Assembly (NCBI RefSeq): GCF_003994415.1
Contig: NZ_CP034689.1
Location: 5,332,001-5,396,000 of the forward strand
Source: Achromobacter spanius
GTDB taxonomy: Bacteria; Pseudomonadota; Gammaproteobacteria; Burkholderiales; Burkholderiaceae_B
Length of the DNA stretch: 64,000 bases
Direction: 5' to 3'
A program made the translations under genes and the position numbers. This document shows, one piece after another, positions 28,463 to 37,184 of this stretch (its first letter is position 1; every line of letters begins with the position of its first letter). Under the pieces are notes generated by a model, which did not search any database, was not told where the DNA came from, and was given only the letters and a program-made list of their open reading frames with translations.

Positions 28463-29441
28463 GCCAGAGCAACGACACCGTCAAGCGGCTTCCTCGCAGC
28501 CTTCTATTTGGGGCCAAGCGATTCACACGCGGCCCGCTTACGCGCGAGAACCTTCCCACCGAAGCAGTGGAAGTACAGGCAGCACTCGGCGTTCGTCGAC
28601 TAAATGAACAGTGCATAGAGCTGGAACCATATGGAAATCAAGTGCGCAGCGGATATGCGATGGCCATTGGGTTTCTATTCGTATTCGGCACGGGCATTTC
28701 AGTGTTCATGTGGTCCTTCATCCCCGCTCCCATCACGGCCGAAATATGGCTCATGTTGTTCCTGGGGCCGTTGCTTTCGGCGGCTTCTGGCGTGGCCTGG
28801 TATCTCTTCACCCGCCTCTATTTAGGCAAGTTTCGTGGCGGCTTCATTCGCATTCATCGGGGCACCGGGAAGCTCTATTTCGTTACTCCAAGAGACGAGC
28901 ACCTTCTGACGCTGGATTGGACTCAACTCACCGCCCTAGCCGGGTACATTCCCGTCCTCGGCGCGGGGGCTACACCAGTTTTTATCCCCTATATCTGACC
29001 GCTATCGATTGGGAATCGAGTCCACCGAGGGAGATCTGCATCGCCTGCGGCAACCTGGGCTGGCGTGATGATGGACGTTCCGCCAAGCAATTGTGGGATT
29101 ACCTGCGGGTCTTCATGGAGGACGGCCCGAAGTTCTTATCCAGTCCGCCGCCGATTCCCCCCCGTCTCTCACGCAAAAAGACCTTCTTTCGCTTCTACCA
29201 AGATTGGGCTGAAAAATTCCGCCGCGACCTCTCCACGCCAAAAGGCAAGCGATGGGCGCCGCTGTGGATTCCCGCGAAAATCATCTGGTTGATCTGCATC
29301 GTGTTCCCCGACAGCCTCGCAGAGTTCATTGAATACAACGTGCCCTACACGTCCTTCCCGAAAGAGATCGATGCGCTCTGCGGCTTCCAAGAAAAGCGTG
29401 TTCCCATCATGCGGCTGAATGGTGAACGCATTGACTCGTGA
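28459..29441 (+). pseudogene. Probable effector-immunity paralogue, copy 1, frameshifted
   Basis: Starts at ATG 28459, overlapping the effector stop. The frame is open for 179 codons and then fails at a run of five G (28965-28969); copy 3 has six G at the same place and stays in frame. The rest, to 29441, is intact in the +1 frame and ends RLNGERIDS. The protein has two adjacent membrane segments (YAMAIGFLFVFGTGISVFMW and a second near residue 95) and the soluble motif KFRGGFIRIHRGTGKLYFVT shared by all copies, resembling DUF6708 proteins beside VasX-type effectors. Its role as immunity protein is inferred from position. If the missing G is a sequencing error the gene is intact. Confidence 0.7.
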
Positions 29442-30411
29442 TCAACCTCGAACAGTAGAACGCCTTTCTCCAGCTCTACTAGTCGGTGCAAAAAACCTGG
29501 TTCGTGGCCGAGCAGCAAAAAGCGGAATTCCGGGCGACCCGACGCTAATCAGCGGTCAGCTCGGGGTGCGCAGGATGAATGAACACTGCGTGGAACTGGA
29601 GCCATTTGGAAATACAGTTCGCAATGTTTATGCCAGCGGCATAGGCATAACCATCGTGATGATGTGCGGCATTTCCATTGTTGGCCTCAGCATTGTTTCT
29701 GAGCCGATATCCTGGCGAGTCGCCATCATGCCTATTGGCCTGTCATTGGTTGCCGTCGTCCTTTCAACGCTGCTGTACCTCTGTACACGCCACCTCTCCG
29801 GAAAATTCCGCGGCGGTTTCATCCGCATCCATCGCGGCACCCGAAAGCTCTATTTCGTCACCCCTCGAGACCAACGCCTGCTGACGCTCGAATGGGACCA
29901 AATTCAAGCCTTGGCTGGCTATATTCCCATCATCAGTGCGGGCGGCTACACCAGTCGGTATCCGCTATACCTGATCGCAATCGATTGGCGCCAGGCGCCC
30001 CCCCAGGAAATGTGCGTCGCCTGCGGGAATCTGGGTTGGCGAGACGATGGCGATTCCGCCAGGCAGCTATGGGACTACCTGCAGATCTTCATGGAGCATG
30101 GGCCTGCGTCTCTGACGGTTCCAACATCAATCCCTCCCCGTCTGCCACGCAAGCACACCTTCCTACGCTGTTACCGCGACTGGATGGCCTCGCTTCGCCG
30201 CGATCTTGCCACGCCGCGAGGCAGGCGATGGGCATTATTGCTGGTCCCGGCCAAGATCCTTTGGCTGATCTGTATGGTGTTTCCCGACAGCTTGGCCGAA
30301 TTCATTGAGTACAACGTTCCCTACACCTCGTTCCCGAAGGAGATCGACGAACTCTGCGGCCTCTTGGAAAAGGGCGCTCCCGCAGAAAGCCATGTCAAGG
30401 CACCGAAATGA
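29419..30411 (+). CDS. Probable effector-immunity paralogue, copy 2
   Basis: 330 residues, intact. ATG 29419 lies 23 bases inside the end of copy 1. Two membrane segments (about residues 70-125) are followed by a cytoplasmic domain with KFRGGFIRIHRGTRKLYFVT, the YPLYLIAIDW strand, and ACGNLGWRDDG. The C-terminus FPDSLAEFIEYNVPYTSFPK is conserved in every copy. It is more diverged from copies 1 and 3 than they are from each other. Probable inner-membrane protector against the VasX-like toxin, inferred from adjacency and topology. The stop overlaps the copy 3 ATG. Confidence 0.8.
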   Translation: MVNALTRDQPRTVERLSPALLVGAKNLVRGRAAKSGIPGDPTLISGQLGVRRMNEHCVELEPFGNTVRNVYASGIGITIVMMCGISIVGLSIVSEPISWRVAIMPIGLSLVAVVLSTLLYLCTRHLSGKFRGGFIRIHRGTRKLYFVTPRDQRLLTLEWDQIQALAGYIPIISAGGYTSRYPLYLIAIDWRQAPPQEMCVACGNLGWRDDGDSARQLWDYLQIFMEHGPASLTVPTSIPPRLPRKHTFLRCYRDWMASLRRDLATPRGRRWALLLVPAKILWLICMVFPDSLAEFIEYNVPYTSFPKEIDELCGLLEKGAPAESHVKAPK

Positions 30412-31390
30412 GCAGGCACAACGACATCGTCAAGCGGCTTCCTCGTAGCCTTCTATTTGGGGCCAAGCGATTCACACGCGGCCCGCTTACGCGCGAAAAC
30501 CTTCCCACCGAAGCAGTGGAAGTACAGGCAGCACTCGGCGTTCGTCGACTAAATGAACAGTGTATTGAGCTGGAACCGTATGGAAATCAAGTGCGCAGCG
30601 GATATGCGATGGCCATTGGGTTTCTATTCGTATTCGGCACGGGCATTTCAGTGTTCATGTGGCCCTTCATCCCCGCTCCCATCACGGCCGAAATATGGCT
30701 CATGTTGTTCCTGGGGCCGTTGCTTGCGGCGGCTTCTGGCGTGGCCTGGTATCTCTTCACCCGCCTCTATTTGGGCAAGTTTCGTGGCGGCTTCATTCGC
30801 ATTCATCGGGGCACCGGGAAGCTCTATTTCGTTACTCCACGAGACGAGCACCTTCTGACGCTGGATTGGACTCAACTCACAGCCCTAGCCGGGTACATTC
30901 CCGTCATCGGCGCGGGGGGCTACACCAGTTTTTATCCCCTATATCTGACCGCTATCGATTGGGAATCGAGTCCACCGAGGGAGATCTGCATCGCCTGCGG
31001 CAACCTGGGCTGGCGTGATGATGGACGTTCCGCCAAGCAACTGTGGGATTACCTGCGGGTCTTCATGGAGGACGGCCCGAAGTTCTTATCCAGTCCGCCG
31101 CCGATTCCCCCCGTCTCTCACGCAAAAAGACCTTCTTTCGCTTCTACCAAGATTGGGCTGAAAAATTCCGCCGCGACCTCTCCACGCCAAAAGGCAAGCG
31201 ATGGGCGGCATTGTTGATTCCCGCGAAAATCATCTGGTTGATCTGCATCGTGTTCCCCGACAGCCTCGCAGAGTTCATTGAATACAACGTGCCCTACACG
31301 TCCTTCCCCAAAGAGATCGACGAACTCTGCGGCTTCAAGGACCAGCGCGCTCCGATCATGCGGCTGAATGGTGAACGCATTGACTCGTGA
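30408..31390 (+). pseudogene. Probable effector-immunity paralogue, copy 3, frameshifted
   Basis: Nearly identical to copy 1 over most of its length. ATG 30408 overlaps the copy 2 stop (ATGA). It reads correctly through the G run that breaks copy 1 (six G, 30914-30919) but fails at a C run: six C at 31107-31112 against seven in copy 1 (29157-29163). The open frame therefore ends at 31217 after 30 or so wrong residues; the true C-terminal part continues in another frame to 31390. Copies 1 and 3 are thus broken at different places by one base each. Sequencing or assembly error in the homopolymer is possible. Confidence 0.7.
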
Positions 31391-32360
31391 TCACACCGAC
31401 ATCGTCCAGCGACTTCCTCGATCGCTTTTGATCGGTGCAAAACGACTTCCTCAAGGCCCAATTCGCCGGCCAAAGAGCATCGACGTCGAAGGCGAAGGCA
31501 TGTTCGCAATACGGCGAATTAGCGAAAAAGCCATTGAATTGGAACCTTTCGGCAATCTGATGCGCAACGTGTTTGCCAGTGGCATCGGGGTGAGCTTGGT
31601 AATGGGCACAGGAATTTCGATACTCTTCTCGATCTTCGCCCCCGCTCCACTCCCCCCCTTGATGTTGCTATTGATGTTTCTGAATCCATGGATGGGCGCA
31701 GCGTTCGTTTGCATTCCTTACTTCCTCACCCGCCACTATTCAGGAAAATTCCGTGGCGGCTTCATCCGCATTCATCGCGGCACGCGCAGGCTCTACGTGG
31801 TCACTCCTCGCGACCAGCAATTGCGGATACTTGAATGGGACCAAATTCAAGCCCTGGCCGGCTACGTACCCATGGTCGGCGCAGCCGGGTATAGCAGCCA
31901 ATATCCCCTTTATCTGATCGCCGTTGACTGGAATCAAACGCCTCCCGCGGAAGTCTGCGTGTCCTGCGGCAACCTCGGCTGGCGCGACGGGGGAAGCTCC
32001 GCCAAGGAGCTATGGGACTACCTTCAGATATTCATGGAACACGGCCCAGCCACATTGCCGCAACCGCCCCCCATCCCTCCCCGCCTATCACGCAAAGAAA
32101 CCTTCCTGCGTTTCTACCGCGACTGGGCGGACAAATACCGCCGTGACCTCGCCACTCCAAAAGGAAAGCGATGGGCGGTCCTGGTGATCCCCGCCAAGAT
32201 CCTGGCACTGATCTGCATCGTGTTCCCCGACAGCCTTGCAGAGTTCATCGAATACAACGTGCCCTACACGTCCTTCCCCAAAGAGATCGACGCGCTCTGC
32301 GGCTTCAAGGAAAAGCGCGTTCCCATCATGCGGCTGAATGGTGAACGCATAGACTCGTGA
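31368..32360 (+). CDS. Probable effector-immunity paralogue, copy 4
   Basis: 330 residues, intact, starting 23 bases inside the end of copy 3. The architecture matches the other copies: two membrane segments (about residues 65-125), KFRGGFIRIHRGTRRLYVVT, SCGNLGWRDGG and the conserved C-terminus VFPDSLAEFIEYNVPYTSF. The membrane part differs most from the other copies. It is the last full member of the operon. The gene family has no function I can prove from sequence; immunity is inferred from position directly behind the toxin. Confidence 0.8.
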   Translation: MVNALTRDHTDIVQRLPRSLLIGAKRLPQGPIRRPKSIDVEGEGMFAIRRISEKAIELEPFGNLMRNVFASGIGVSLVMGTGISILFSIFAPAPLPPLMLLLMFLNPWMGAAFVCIPYFLTRHYSGKFRGGFIRIHRGTRRLYVVTPRDQQLRILEWDQIQALAGYVPMVGAAGYSSQYPLYLIAVDWNQTPPAEVCVSCGNLGWRDGGSSAKELWDYLQIFMEHGPATLPQPPPIPPRLSRKETFLRFYRDWADKYRRDLATPKGKRWAVLVIPAKILALICIVFPDSLAEFIEYNVPYTSFPKEIDALCGFKEKRVPIMRLNGERIDS

Positions 32361-32425
32361 TCAAACTCGAACGGTAGAACGCCTTTCTACAACGCTCTGC
32401 GGCTTCGTGGATCCGCCTGTTCCCA
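32338..32425 (+). pseudogene. Remnant of a fifth immunity paralogue
   Basis: The ATG GTG AAC GCA that starts copies 2 and 4 recurs at 32338 but is followed by TAG. The next bases translate as TRDQTRTVERLS, matching the copy 2 start, and then jump to LCGF-----VPI, matching the copy C-terminus. This is a copy with an internal deletion of nearly the whole gene. It ends at the convergent GNAT gene. Confidence 0.75.
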
Positions 32426-32968
32426 TTACACCCGCTTGTACATGATCGTCGTCGCATCCACCTTGCCCGGGTCATGCGGGTCGCGGCTGAATCCGGGGAT
32501 TTGTCCTATCGCGATATAACCGGCCGACGTATACAGGGGTTCGGCGCTATCGCCCGTGCGGGTGTCCAGGGTGATGAGGCTGCGGCCCAGCTTCACGGCG
32601 TGCGCTTCGGCTTCGTTAAGCAGGCGGCGGGCGATGCCTCGGCGGCGGAAGTCCGGGTGGACCAGCAGCTTGCGGATCTCGGCCCGATGCGCTTGATTGG
32701 GCGGCGTGTCGCAGTCCAGTTGCACGGCGCCGGCCAGCCGGCCGCCCTGGCGCGCGATCCACAACGACAGACCGCCTTGCGCCACCGCAGGCAGCACTTT
32801 GACTCGCCAGAAGGCATTGGCGTCGTCCATCGAAAACGGCAGGACGAAGCTGACGCTGGCCCCATTCTGCACGCAGGCGTGCAGCAGACCGCTCAGTTGG
32901 GCCAGGCAGGCTTCTGCGGCGTCGGCCGTCAGCAGGGTCAGTTCAACGCGGTTGTTGTCGTGGGGCAT
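32426..32968 (-). CDS. GNAT family N-acetyltransferase
   Basis: 180 residues. The acetyl-CoA binding motif A is seen as IRKLLVHPDFRRRGIARRLL (Arg/Gly loop RRRGIA), followed by AEAHAVKLGRSLITLDT and the C-terminal strand PLYTSAGYIAIGQIPGF. The acceptor substrate is unknown; small amines or antibiotics are typical. The upstream XRE-cupin gene ends eight bases before this start on the same strand, so the two form an operon. Confidence 0.9.
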   Translation of the reverse strand: MPHDNNRVELTLLTADAAEACLAQLSGLLHACVQNGASVSFVLPFSMDDANAFWRVKVLPAVAQGGLSLWIARQGGRLAGAVQLDCDTPPNQAHRAEIRKLLVHPDFRRRGIARRLLNEAEAHAVKLGRSLITLDTRTGDSAEPLYTSAGYIAIGQIPGFSRDPHDPGKVDATTIMYKRV

Positions 32969-32975
32969 GTTGGGC

Positions 32976-33545
32976 TCAGACGATGAATAGCAGATAACGG
33001 GCGCCGCGTTGCGGCGGGGTCACGAACAGGCTGGCGCCGAACAGTTGGTAACGCAGACAATCGCCCGGCGCCAAGGTGTACGACTGCCCATCAACGGTGA
33101 GGCTCAATTCGCCTTCCAGCATCAGCAGGTGATGTTCCAGTCCGGCCCGTGGCGATTGGTCGTAAGCAATGCGCGAGCCAGGCGCCAGTTCGCATGCCAG
33201 GACTTCGCCGGCCAGTTGCTGCGCGGGTGGGGACACCGAACGGCGGCGAAAACCCGCGCTGTCGTCGACCCAGACGGCTTGGGCGTGTTCGGGCACGAGC
33301 GGCGCGAAGTCGTCTTCCACCATCATCATCAGGCGCGACATGGTCAGGCCGTGCGCGGCGCATAGCTTGCCGAGCACCGCTGCGGTGGGGCTGACATCGG
33401 CGTTTTCCAGGCGCGACAAGGTGGCGCGACTCACGCCCGCCAAGCCGGCAAGCTGGTCCAAAGACCAACCGCGCTCTTGCCGCAGCGCCTTCAGCCGCTG
33501 GGCGATGCGGCGATCCAGATCAGTATCGATGGTCGTGTTTTCCAT
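32976..33545 (-). CDS. XRE family regulator with C-terminal cupin domain
   Basis: 189 residues. The N-terminal helix-turn-helix is LKALRQERGWSLDQLAGLAG-VSRATLSRLE (residues 18-48), and a C-terminal cupin domain (from about residue 115: ELAPGSRIAYDQSPRAG, LTVDGQSYTLAPGDCL) probably senses a small molecule. Proteins with this layout often control amino-acid or polyamine metabolism genes. It is cotranscribed with the GNAT gene. A palindrome covers the start codon (33540-33554), suggesting autoregulation. It is divergent from the phospholipase D-type gene. Confidence 0.9.
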   Translation of the reverse strand: MENTTIDTDLDRRIAQRLKALRQERGWSLDQLAGLAGVSRATLSRLENADVSPTAAVLGKLCAAHGLTMSRLMMMVEDDFAPLVPEHAQAVWVDDSAGFRRRSVSPPAQQLAGEVLACELAPGSRIAYDQSPRAGLEHHLLMLEGELSLTVDGQSYTLAPGDCLRYQLFGASLFVTPPQRGARYLLFIV

Positions 33546-33554
33546 ATATGGGAA
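33540..33554. promoter_or_regulatory. Palindrome over the XRE gene start
   Basis: TTCCATATATGGGAA, with perfect core CCATATATGG (33542-33551), contains the complement of the start codon at 33543-33545. It is a candidate autoregulatory operator. Confidence 0.45.
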
Positions 33555-33617
33555 TTTATCTCACATAAGAAAACGCAGCAAGATCGGATCTTGAATAAAA
33601 CTTCGGCACAATACGGC

Positions 33618-35162
33618 ATGCCTTTGGCCAGAGTCCTACTCATGTCTCTCCTTTGCCTATCGCTTTTGGGCGGCTGCGCCCTGCCGCCGCTGGACAAGCG
33701 CAGCGAATCGCAGGCCTTGACGCCTGACGAGTCGCTCGCCACGCCGTTGGGGCGCGGCATTGCGCCGCGAGCGGCAGCCCACCCCGGTAAATCCGGCATC
33801 CATCCCTTGAGCGACGCCCACGACGCCTTTGCCGCCCGCATGATGCTGGCGCGCGCGGCCGAGCGCAGCCTGGATGTGCAGTACTACATCTGGCACAACG
33901 ACATGACGGGCACCCTGCTGCTGGAAACACTGCACGAGGCAGCCGACCGGGGCGTGCGCGTGCGCCTGCTGCTGGACGACAACGGCACGGCCGGCCTGGA
34001 CAAGGTGCTGGCGGCGCTGGATACGCACCCCAATATTGAAGTGCGGCTGTACAACCCTTTTGCGCTGCGCTGGCCGAAGCCCTTGGGCTACCTCACGGAT
34101 TTCAGCCGCTTGAACCGGCGCATGCACAACAAGTCGTTCACCGCCGACAACCAGGCCACCATCATTGGCGGCCGCAATATCGGCGACGAATACTTTGGCG
34201 CGGGCAGCGGCGTGTTGTTCACCGACCTGGACGTGTTGGCGATTGGCGCGGTGGTGAATGATGTGTCGACGGACTTCGACCGCTATTGGGCCAGCGATTC
34301 CGCCTACCCCGTGGACCGCTTGCTGAAACCGGCCCTGCCTGGCGAACTGGACGCGCTGGAGGAACAGGCCGCCAAGGTCGAACGGTCGCCCGAGGCCGCC
34401 ACGTATGCCCAGGCCCTGAAGCAGTTGCCCTTCATCCGGCAACTGTTGCAAGGCGAGCTGGAGCTGGAATGGGCCGACACCCGCATGGTCAGCGACGATC
34501 CGCGCAAGACGCTGGGCACCGCGCCGCGCGAGGCCACGCTGCCGCACCAGCTCTACGACATCATCGGCACGCCCACCCAAGACATGGAACTGGTGTCGCC
34601 CTATTTTGTGCCAACGGCCGAGGGCACCCAGTCCTTCGCGAAGCTGGCCCGAAACGGGGTGAAGGTGCGGGTGCTGACCAATGCGCTGGAGGCGACCGAC
34701 GTGGCGGTGGTGCATTCCGGCTACGCCAAGCGCCGCAAGGACCTGCTGGTCAGCGGCGTCGAGCTCTATGAAATGAAGCGCAAAGCGGGCGGAGCCGCGC
34801 GCAACAAAAGCATGGGGCCGTTTGGCAGTTCGGGCTCCAGCCTGCACGCCAAGACCTTTGCGGTGGACGGGCAACGCATCTTTGTCGGCTCGTTCAACTT
34901 TGATCCGCGATCGGCCAGGCTGAACACCGAACTGGGCTTTGTGATCGACAGCCCGACGCTGGCGGGCCGTATTGCCGACGCCTTTGAAGACGAGGTTCCC
35001 AAGGTGGCATACCGTGTATGCCTGGACGACCAGGGCGGCTTGTACTGGCTGGAACAGCGCGACGGCAAGACGCTGCGGCATGATACCGAGCCGGGCACGT
35101 CGGTGTGGAAGCGGTTCTCGGTGTGGTTCGTGTCGCTGTTGCCGCTGGAATCCATGCTGTGA
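33618..35162 (+). CDS. Phospholipase D/cardiolipin synthase-like lipoprotein
   Basis: 514 residues from ATG 33618; ATG 33642 is an alternative. The lipoprotein signal LLCLSLLGGC places the lipidated Cys near residue 19, so the protein is membrane-anchored in the periplasm. Two HxK-x4-D motifs are present, HNKSFTAD (about residue 175) and HAKTFAVD (about residue 410), each followed by GGRN or GSFN, as in the phospholipase D superfamily. Candidates are cardiolipin synthase-type transphosphatidylation or phospholipid hydrolysis. The longer open frame back to 33477 runs through the divergent XRE gene. Confidence 0.85.
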   Translation: MPLARVLLMSLLCLSLLGGCALPPLDKRSESQALTPDESLATPLGRGIAPRAAAHPGKSGIHPLSDAHDAFAARMMLARAAERSLDVQYYIWHNDMTGTLLLETLHEAADRGVRVRLLLDDNGTAGLDKVLAALDTHPNIEVRLYNPFALRWPKPLGYLTDFSRLNRRMHNKSFTADNQATIIGGRNIGDEYFGAGSGVLFTDLDVLAIGAVVNDVSTDFDRYWASDSAYPVDRLLKPALPGELDALEEQAAKVERSPEAATYAQALKQLPFIRQLLQGELELEWADTRMVSDDPRKTLGTAPREATLPHQLYDIIGTPTQDMELVSPYFVPTAEGTQSFAKLARNGVKVRVLTNALEATDVAVVHSGYAKRRKDLLVSGVELYEMKRKAGGAARNKSMGPFGSSGSSLHAKTFAVDGQRIFVGSFNFDPRSARLNTELGFVIDSPTLAGRIADAFEDEVPKVAYRVCLDDQGGLYWLEQRDGKTLRHDTEPGTSVWKRFSVWFVSLLPLESML

Positions 35163-35276
35163 CGCCGCCGCAACAAGCGGAGTTCACCGGCAAGGCGTCG
35201 GACGTAGACTGGTTGTTTTGAACCCCGTTTTGCTGCTCCTGCATTGCTGCCCCTGCGTTTCTGCCCCCTGCCCGCC

Positions 35277-35987
35277 ATGACCGCCCCGCCCCACCCTGCT
35301 TTGCCCGACCTGGACTGGACCGCCATCACGCAGTCCCTGGACGCGCACGGCCATGCGATTCTGCCCGCCCTGTTGACTCCTGCCCAATGTGCCGAGCTGG
35401 CTGATGCCTATTGCGCCACGGACCGCTACCGCAGCCGTATCGTGATGGCGCGACATGGCTTTGGGCGCGGCGAATATCAGTACTTTGCCTACCCGCTGCC
35501 GCCCTTGCTGCAGGCGCTGCGCACGGCGCTGTACCCTCGCCTGGCGCCGGTTGCCAACCGCTGGAACCGGCAGATGGGCTTTGCCGTGCAATACCCCGAC
35601 GATCACGCCGCCTTCCTGCAACGCTGCCACGACGCGGGGCAACGGCGGCCCACACCCTTGATCCTGCAATACGGCCCCGGCGACTACAACTGCCTGCATC
35701 AGGACCTGTACGGCGAACATGTGTTTCCCCTGCAAGTGGCGGTGCTGTTGTCGCGCCCGGGCGTGGATTTCACGGGCGGTGAATTCGTCATGCTGGAAAC
35801 GAGCAGCCGCGAGCAGCGCGCCGATGTGCTGCCGCTGCAACAAGGCGACGCGCTGATCTTCACCGTGAACCAGCGGCCCGTGCCGGGTACGCGCAGTTGG
35901 CGCAAGGTGGCGATGCGGCACGGGGTGAGCGCCCTGCGCAGCGGCCGGCGCCATACGCTGGGCCTGATCTTCCACGACGCGCAGTAG
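35277..35987 (+). CDS. Fe(II)/2-oxoglutarate-dependent oxygenase
   Basis: 236 residues from ATG 35277. Iron ligands are visible as His141-x-Asp143 (HQDLYGEHVFP) and His215 (RHGVSAL), with Arg224/225 for 2-oxoglutarate in GRRHTLGL. The glycine-rich TGGEFVMLE strand fits the prolyl-hydroxylase-like fold. The enzyme is cytoplasmic; the target is unknown. AlkB follows 10 bases later, so the pair is probably cotranscribed. A shorter relative lies at 41735. An upstream ATG at 35244 is in frame but is less well placed. Confidence 0.85.
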   Translation: MTAPPHPALPDLDWTAITQSLDAHGHAILPALLTPAQCAELADAYCATDRYRSRIVMARHGFGRGEYQYFAYPLPPLLQALRTALYPRLAPVANRWNRQMGFAVQYPDDHAAFLQRCHDAGQRRPTPLILQYGPGDYNCLHQDLYGEHVFPLQVAVLLSRPGVDFTGGEFVMLETSSREQRADVLPLQQGDALIFTVNQRPVPGTRSWRKVAMRHGVSALRSGRRHTLGLIFHDAQ

Positions 35988-35997
35988 CCGAAAATCC

Positions 35998-36651
35998 ATG
36001 ACGCTGAACCTGTTCAATGATGAAGACACCGCCCAGCATGGCCGCGAGCAGATCGGCCCCCAGTCTTACGTGCTGCGCGGATTTGCACTGCCCTATGCCG
36101 ATGCGTTGCTGCAAGGGGTGGACGCGGTGGCCGCGCAGTCGCCGTTTCGGCACATGCACACGCCGGGCGGCTACACCATGTCGGTGGCGCTGACCAATTG
36201 CGGGCCGCTGGGCTGGGCGTCGGACGCGCAGGGCTACCGGTATACACGCATCGATCCGTTGTCCGGCCAACCCTGGCCCGATCTGCCCGACGCCTTTCTG
36301 CAACTGGCCCAGGCCGCCGCCGCCGAGGCGGGTTTTCCCGGTTTCACGCCCGATGCCTGCCTGGTGAACCGCTACGAACCCGGCTCGCGCCTGTCACTGC
36401 ACCAGGACAAGAACGAACGCGATTACGACGCCCCTATCGTGTCGGTGTCGCTGGGCATGCCCGCCCTGTTCCTGTTCGGCGGCCACGCGCGCCCGGACCC
36501 GGCGGCGCGGGTGCCCTTGTTTCATGGCGACGTTGTCGTCTGGGGCGGGGTGGACCGGCTGCGCTATCACGGCGTGATGCCGATGAAGGACGCGCCCCAC
36601 TCGCGGCAGGGCAGCCAGCGGATCAATTTCACCCTGCGCAAGGCGGGCTGA
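35998..36651 (+). CDS. alkB: DNA oxidative demethylase AlkB
   Basis: 217 residues, the usual AlkB length. Iron-binding His135-x-Asp137 (LHQDKNERD), His191 (RYHGVMP) and the 2-oxoglutarate motif Arg208-x-Asn210-x-Thr212-x-Arg214 (RINFTLR) are all present. The N-terminal nucleotide-recognition lid is around PGGYTMSVALTNCG. AlkB removes methyl groups from 1-methyladenine and 3-methylcytosine in DNA by oxidation. It is the second gene of an operon with another 2-oxoglutarate oxygenase; no ada gene is nearby. Confidence 0.95.
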   Translation: MTLNLFNDEDTAQHGREQIGPQSYVLRGFALPYADALLQGVDAVAAQSPFRHMHTPGGYTMSVALTNCGPLGWASDAQGYRYTRIDPLSGQPWPDLPDAFLQLAQAAAAEAGFPGFTPDACLVNRYEPGSRLSLHQDKNERDYDAPIVSVSLGMPALFLFGGHARPDPAARVPLFHGDVVVWGGVDRLRYHGVMPMKDAPHSRQGSQRINFTLRKAG

Positions 36652-36769
36652 GCCGGGCGACCCACCCGACGCGCGCACGCCTCACAACCACTGCACAGGG
36701 CCAATTGAGGGAAAAGCGCCCCGGTCGGGTTAGCATAGCCGCACGCTTAACCTCAAAGAGAGTCCTGAC

Positions 36770-37159
36770 ATGCATTCGCTGGGCCGTCTCGTCCTTCTTG
36801 TGAACGACTACGACACCGCCATTTCCTTCTATCAAGACAAGCTGGGCATGGAGGTGTTCGCAGATATGCCCGTGGGCCAGCAGCGCTACGTGCACCTGCG
36901 CCTGCCGTCCCAGCCCGCCGTGGGCGTCTGGCTGCTGCAAGCCATGACCCAGGCGCAGCGCGACCGCGTCGGCGACCAGACCGGCGGCCAGCCGGTGGGG
37001 GTGTTCTACACCGACGACGTCATGCGCGACCACAGCAGCTTCACCGCGCGCGGGGTGCGCTTCACCAAGGAGCCCGTCCATGACGACACCACCATTTATG
37101 CCCACTTCATTGACCTGTACGGCAATGAATTCATACTGGTGCAAATGAAGCGCCCCTAG
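36770..37159 (+). CDS. VOC (glyoxalase/bleomycin resistance) family protein
   Basis: 129 residues in a single VOC module. The N-terminal half starts LGRLVLLVNDYDTAISFYQD and the C-terminal half ends YAHFIDLYGNEFILVQ, the typical paired beta-alpha-beta-beta-beta units. Possible metal ligands include the C-terminal Glu of GNEF. The substrate cannot be inferred. The AraC gene follows 25 bases downstream on the same strand; they may be cotranscribed. Confidence 0.85.
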   Translation: MHSLGRLVLLVNDYDTAISFYQDKLGMEVFADMPVGQQRYVHLRLPSQPAVGVWLLQAMTQAQRDRVGDQTGGQPVGVFYTDDVMRDHSSFTARGVRFTKEPVHDDTTIYAHFIDLYGNEFILVQMKRP

Positions 37160-37184
37160 CGCTCCTGGCACCCGCAAGACCGCC

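Noticed and set aside
35998..36651. alkB as part of an ada-alkB adaptive response operon
   Set aside because: No ada gene in the neighbourhood; only another 2-oxoglutarate oxygenase is adjacent.
37160..37184. TGGCACCCGCAAGACC as a second sigma-54 promoter
   Set aside because: The -12 TTGC element is missing at the required spacing.
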